A stretch of 64,000 nt of DNA, taken from contig NZ_KE386977.1 of the NCBI RefSeq assembly GCF_000429865.1, forward strand, positions 119,393-183,392. The letters are read 5' to 3'. The position numbers were made by a program, and so were the translations under genes. Of the stretch, positions 63,378 to 64,000 are shown piece by piece. Every line of letters starts with the position of its first letter. The stretch's first letter is position 1. Source of the DNA: Cucumibacter marinus DSM 18995. Lineage in GTDB: Bacteria > Pseudomonadota > Alphaproteobacteria > Rhizobiales > Devosiaceae. Below the pieces are notes generated by a model, which was given only the letters and a program-made list of their open reading frames with translations, had not been told where the DNA came from and did not search any database.

Positions 63378-64000
63378 GTAACAGATCCAATACCCGCACT
63401 GTCCGGTCGCCGACCGGTTCGGACCTGAATGCACAGTCCTGGGCGACCGAAGCGCCCATGCGGCTCCTCATGAACAATCTCGATCCCGACGTGGCCGAAC
63501 GTCCGGGCGAACTCGTCGTCTATGGCGGCATTGGCCGCGCCGCCCGCAACTGGGAGAGCTTCGACAAGATCGTCGAGGTTCTCAAAAAACTCACTGACGA
63601 GCAGACGCTTCTGGTGCAGTCCGGCAAGCCTGTCGGTGTCTTCCCCACCCACAAGGGTGCCCCTCGCGTGATCATCGCCAACGGCAATCTCGTGCCCAAA
63701 TGGGCCGACTGGACGAATTTCAATGCCCTGGAGCGGCGCGGCCTGATGATGTATGGCCAGATGACTGCCGGGTCCTGGATCTACATCGGGTCCCAGGGGA
63801 TCGTGCAGGGCACCTATGAAACCTTCTCCGAGATCGGTCGCCGGCATTTTGGCGGCAAGCTGGGCGGGCACTGGATCCTGACGGCGGGCCTTGGCGGGAT
63901 GGGCGGCGCCCAGCCGCTCGCCGCAACCATGGCCGGCGCGTCGATCCTGGCGGTGGAGTGCGATCCCGACCGCATCGCTTTCCGCCAGCGCACGGGCTAT
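63374..64000 (+). CDS. hutU: Urocanate hydratase, cut by the window edge
   Basis: The first 209 residues of urocanase, which adds water to urocanate to give imidazolone propionate with tightly bound NAD. It has the N-terminal [33 protein letters not shown]-type pattern and [29 protein letters not shown]-binding glycine motif [10 protein letters not shown] is visible near the edge. ATG at 63374 overlaps the CoA-transferase stop (ATGA). The family length is about 555 residues, so over half is outside the window. hutH lies on the other strand 6 kb away. Confidence 0.95.
   Translation, partial: MSNRSNTRTVRSPTGSDLNAQSWATEAPMRLLMNNLDPDVAERPGELVVYGGIGRAARNWESFDKIVEVLKKLTDEQTLLVQSGKPVGVFPTHKGAPRVIIANGNLVPKWADWTNFNALERRGLMMYGQMTAGSWIYIGSQGIVQGTYETFSEIGRRHFGGKLGGHWILTAGLGGMGGAQPLAATMAGASILAVECDPDRIAFRQRTGY

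Overview
The window looks like chromosome from a high-GC alphaproteobacterium of the order Hyphomicrobiales, possibly Devosiaceae (Devosia or Pelagibacterium-like). This is inferred from several signs. There is a C4-type 5-aminolevulinate synthase, a PodJ-like polar protein, a chvE-gguA-gguB-gbpR sugar locus, two candidate EcfG-type stress promoters, the rhizobial gene order murA / DUF2948 / hisD / UPF0262 / phosphatase / infA / maf / yacG, and typical rhizobial intergenic repeats (TAGAGCG-ended elements). No phage, insertion sequence, CRISPR array or rRNA was seen. Genes stop at the right edge inside hutU.

Layout. Positions 1-564 are repeat-rich and hold no convincing gene. Positions 565-10848 are mostly housekeeping: a HAD hydrolase, a LexA-like S24 regulator with a palindromic operator, DUF952, pyrD, a MATE exporter, the DNA-repair pair lhr-type helicase plus pdeM, DUF3429, and a TauE/SafE exporter with its usual TIGR02186 partner. 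Positions 10934-18266 hold the PodJ-like protein, mscL, a LuxR-type response regulator, a zinc-type CDF exporter behind a Zur-like box, and a repeat block. Positions 18267-24904 hold hemA, then a little-known cluster: a sulfotransferase-like protein, two tandem paralogous condensation-fold (WS/DGAT or PapA-like) proteins, and an MscS channel. Positions 24931-28240 hold an EamA transporter and small stress-type proteins, two of them behind EcfG-type promoters. Positions 28408-34407 hold tRNA-Thr and the murA-hisD-infA-maf-yacG block, in which UPF0262 and a low-molecular-weight phosphatase are read as one fused protein. An orphan membrane protein and tRNA-Phe follow.

Positions 36169-63377 are catabolic. 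A MarR regulator, a TctABC transporter and a sulfatase/phosphonate-monoesterase-like enzyme form one unit on the minus strand. A second minus-strand unit (41574-52645) encodes import and complete non-phosphorylative oxidation of an aldose, most likely L-arabinose and/or D-galactose. The steps run ChvE-GguAB import, mutarotase, 1-dehydrogenase, lactonase, aldonate dehydratase (IlvD family), 2-keto-3-deoxy-aldonate dehydratase (DapA family) and 2-oxoglutarate semialdehyde dehydrogenase, ending in 2-oxoglutarate. GbpR is divergent from chvE.

The last block (54086-64000) is a divergon around a palindromic operator. On the minus strand are an ABC importer (PF04392-type binding protein, permease, ATPase), histidine ammonia-lyase, a peroxidase-related protein and a HisC-like aminotransferase. 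On the plus strand are an IclR regulator, a quinone oxidoreductase-like enzyme, a CaiB/BaiF CoA-transferase and urocanate hydratase (cut by the window edge). It is probably a variant histidine or imidazole utilisation locus.

The most novel parts are the sulfotransferase plus paired acyltransferase-like cluster, the UPF0262-phosphatase fusion, and the composition of the histidine-type divergon. All functions are read from sequence and remembered family features; no database search was run.
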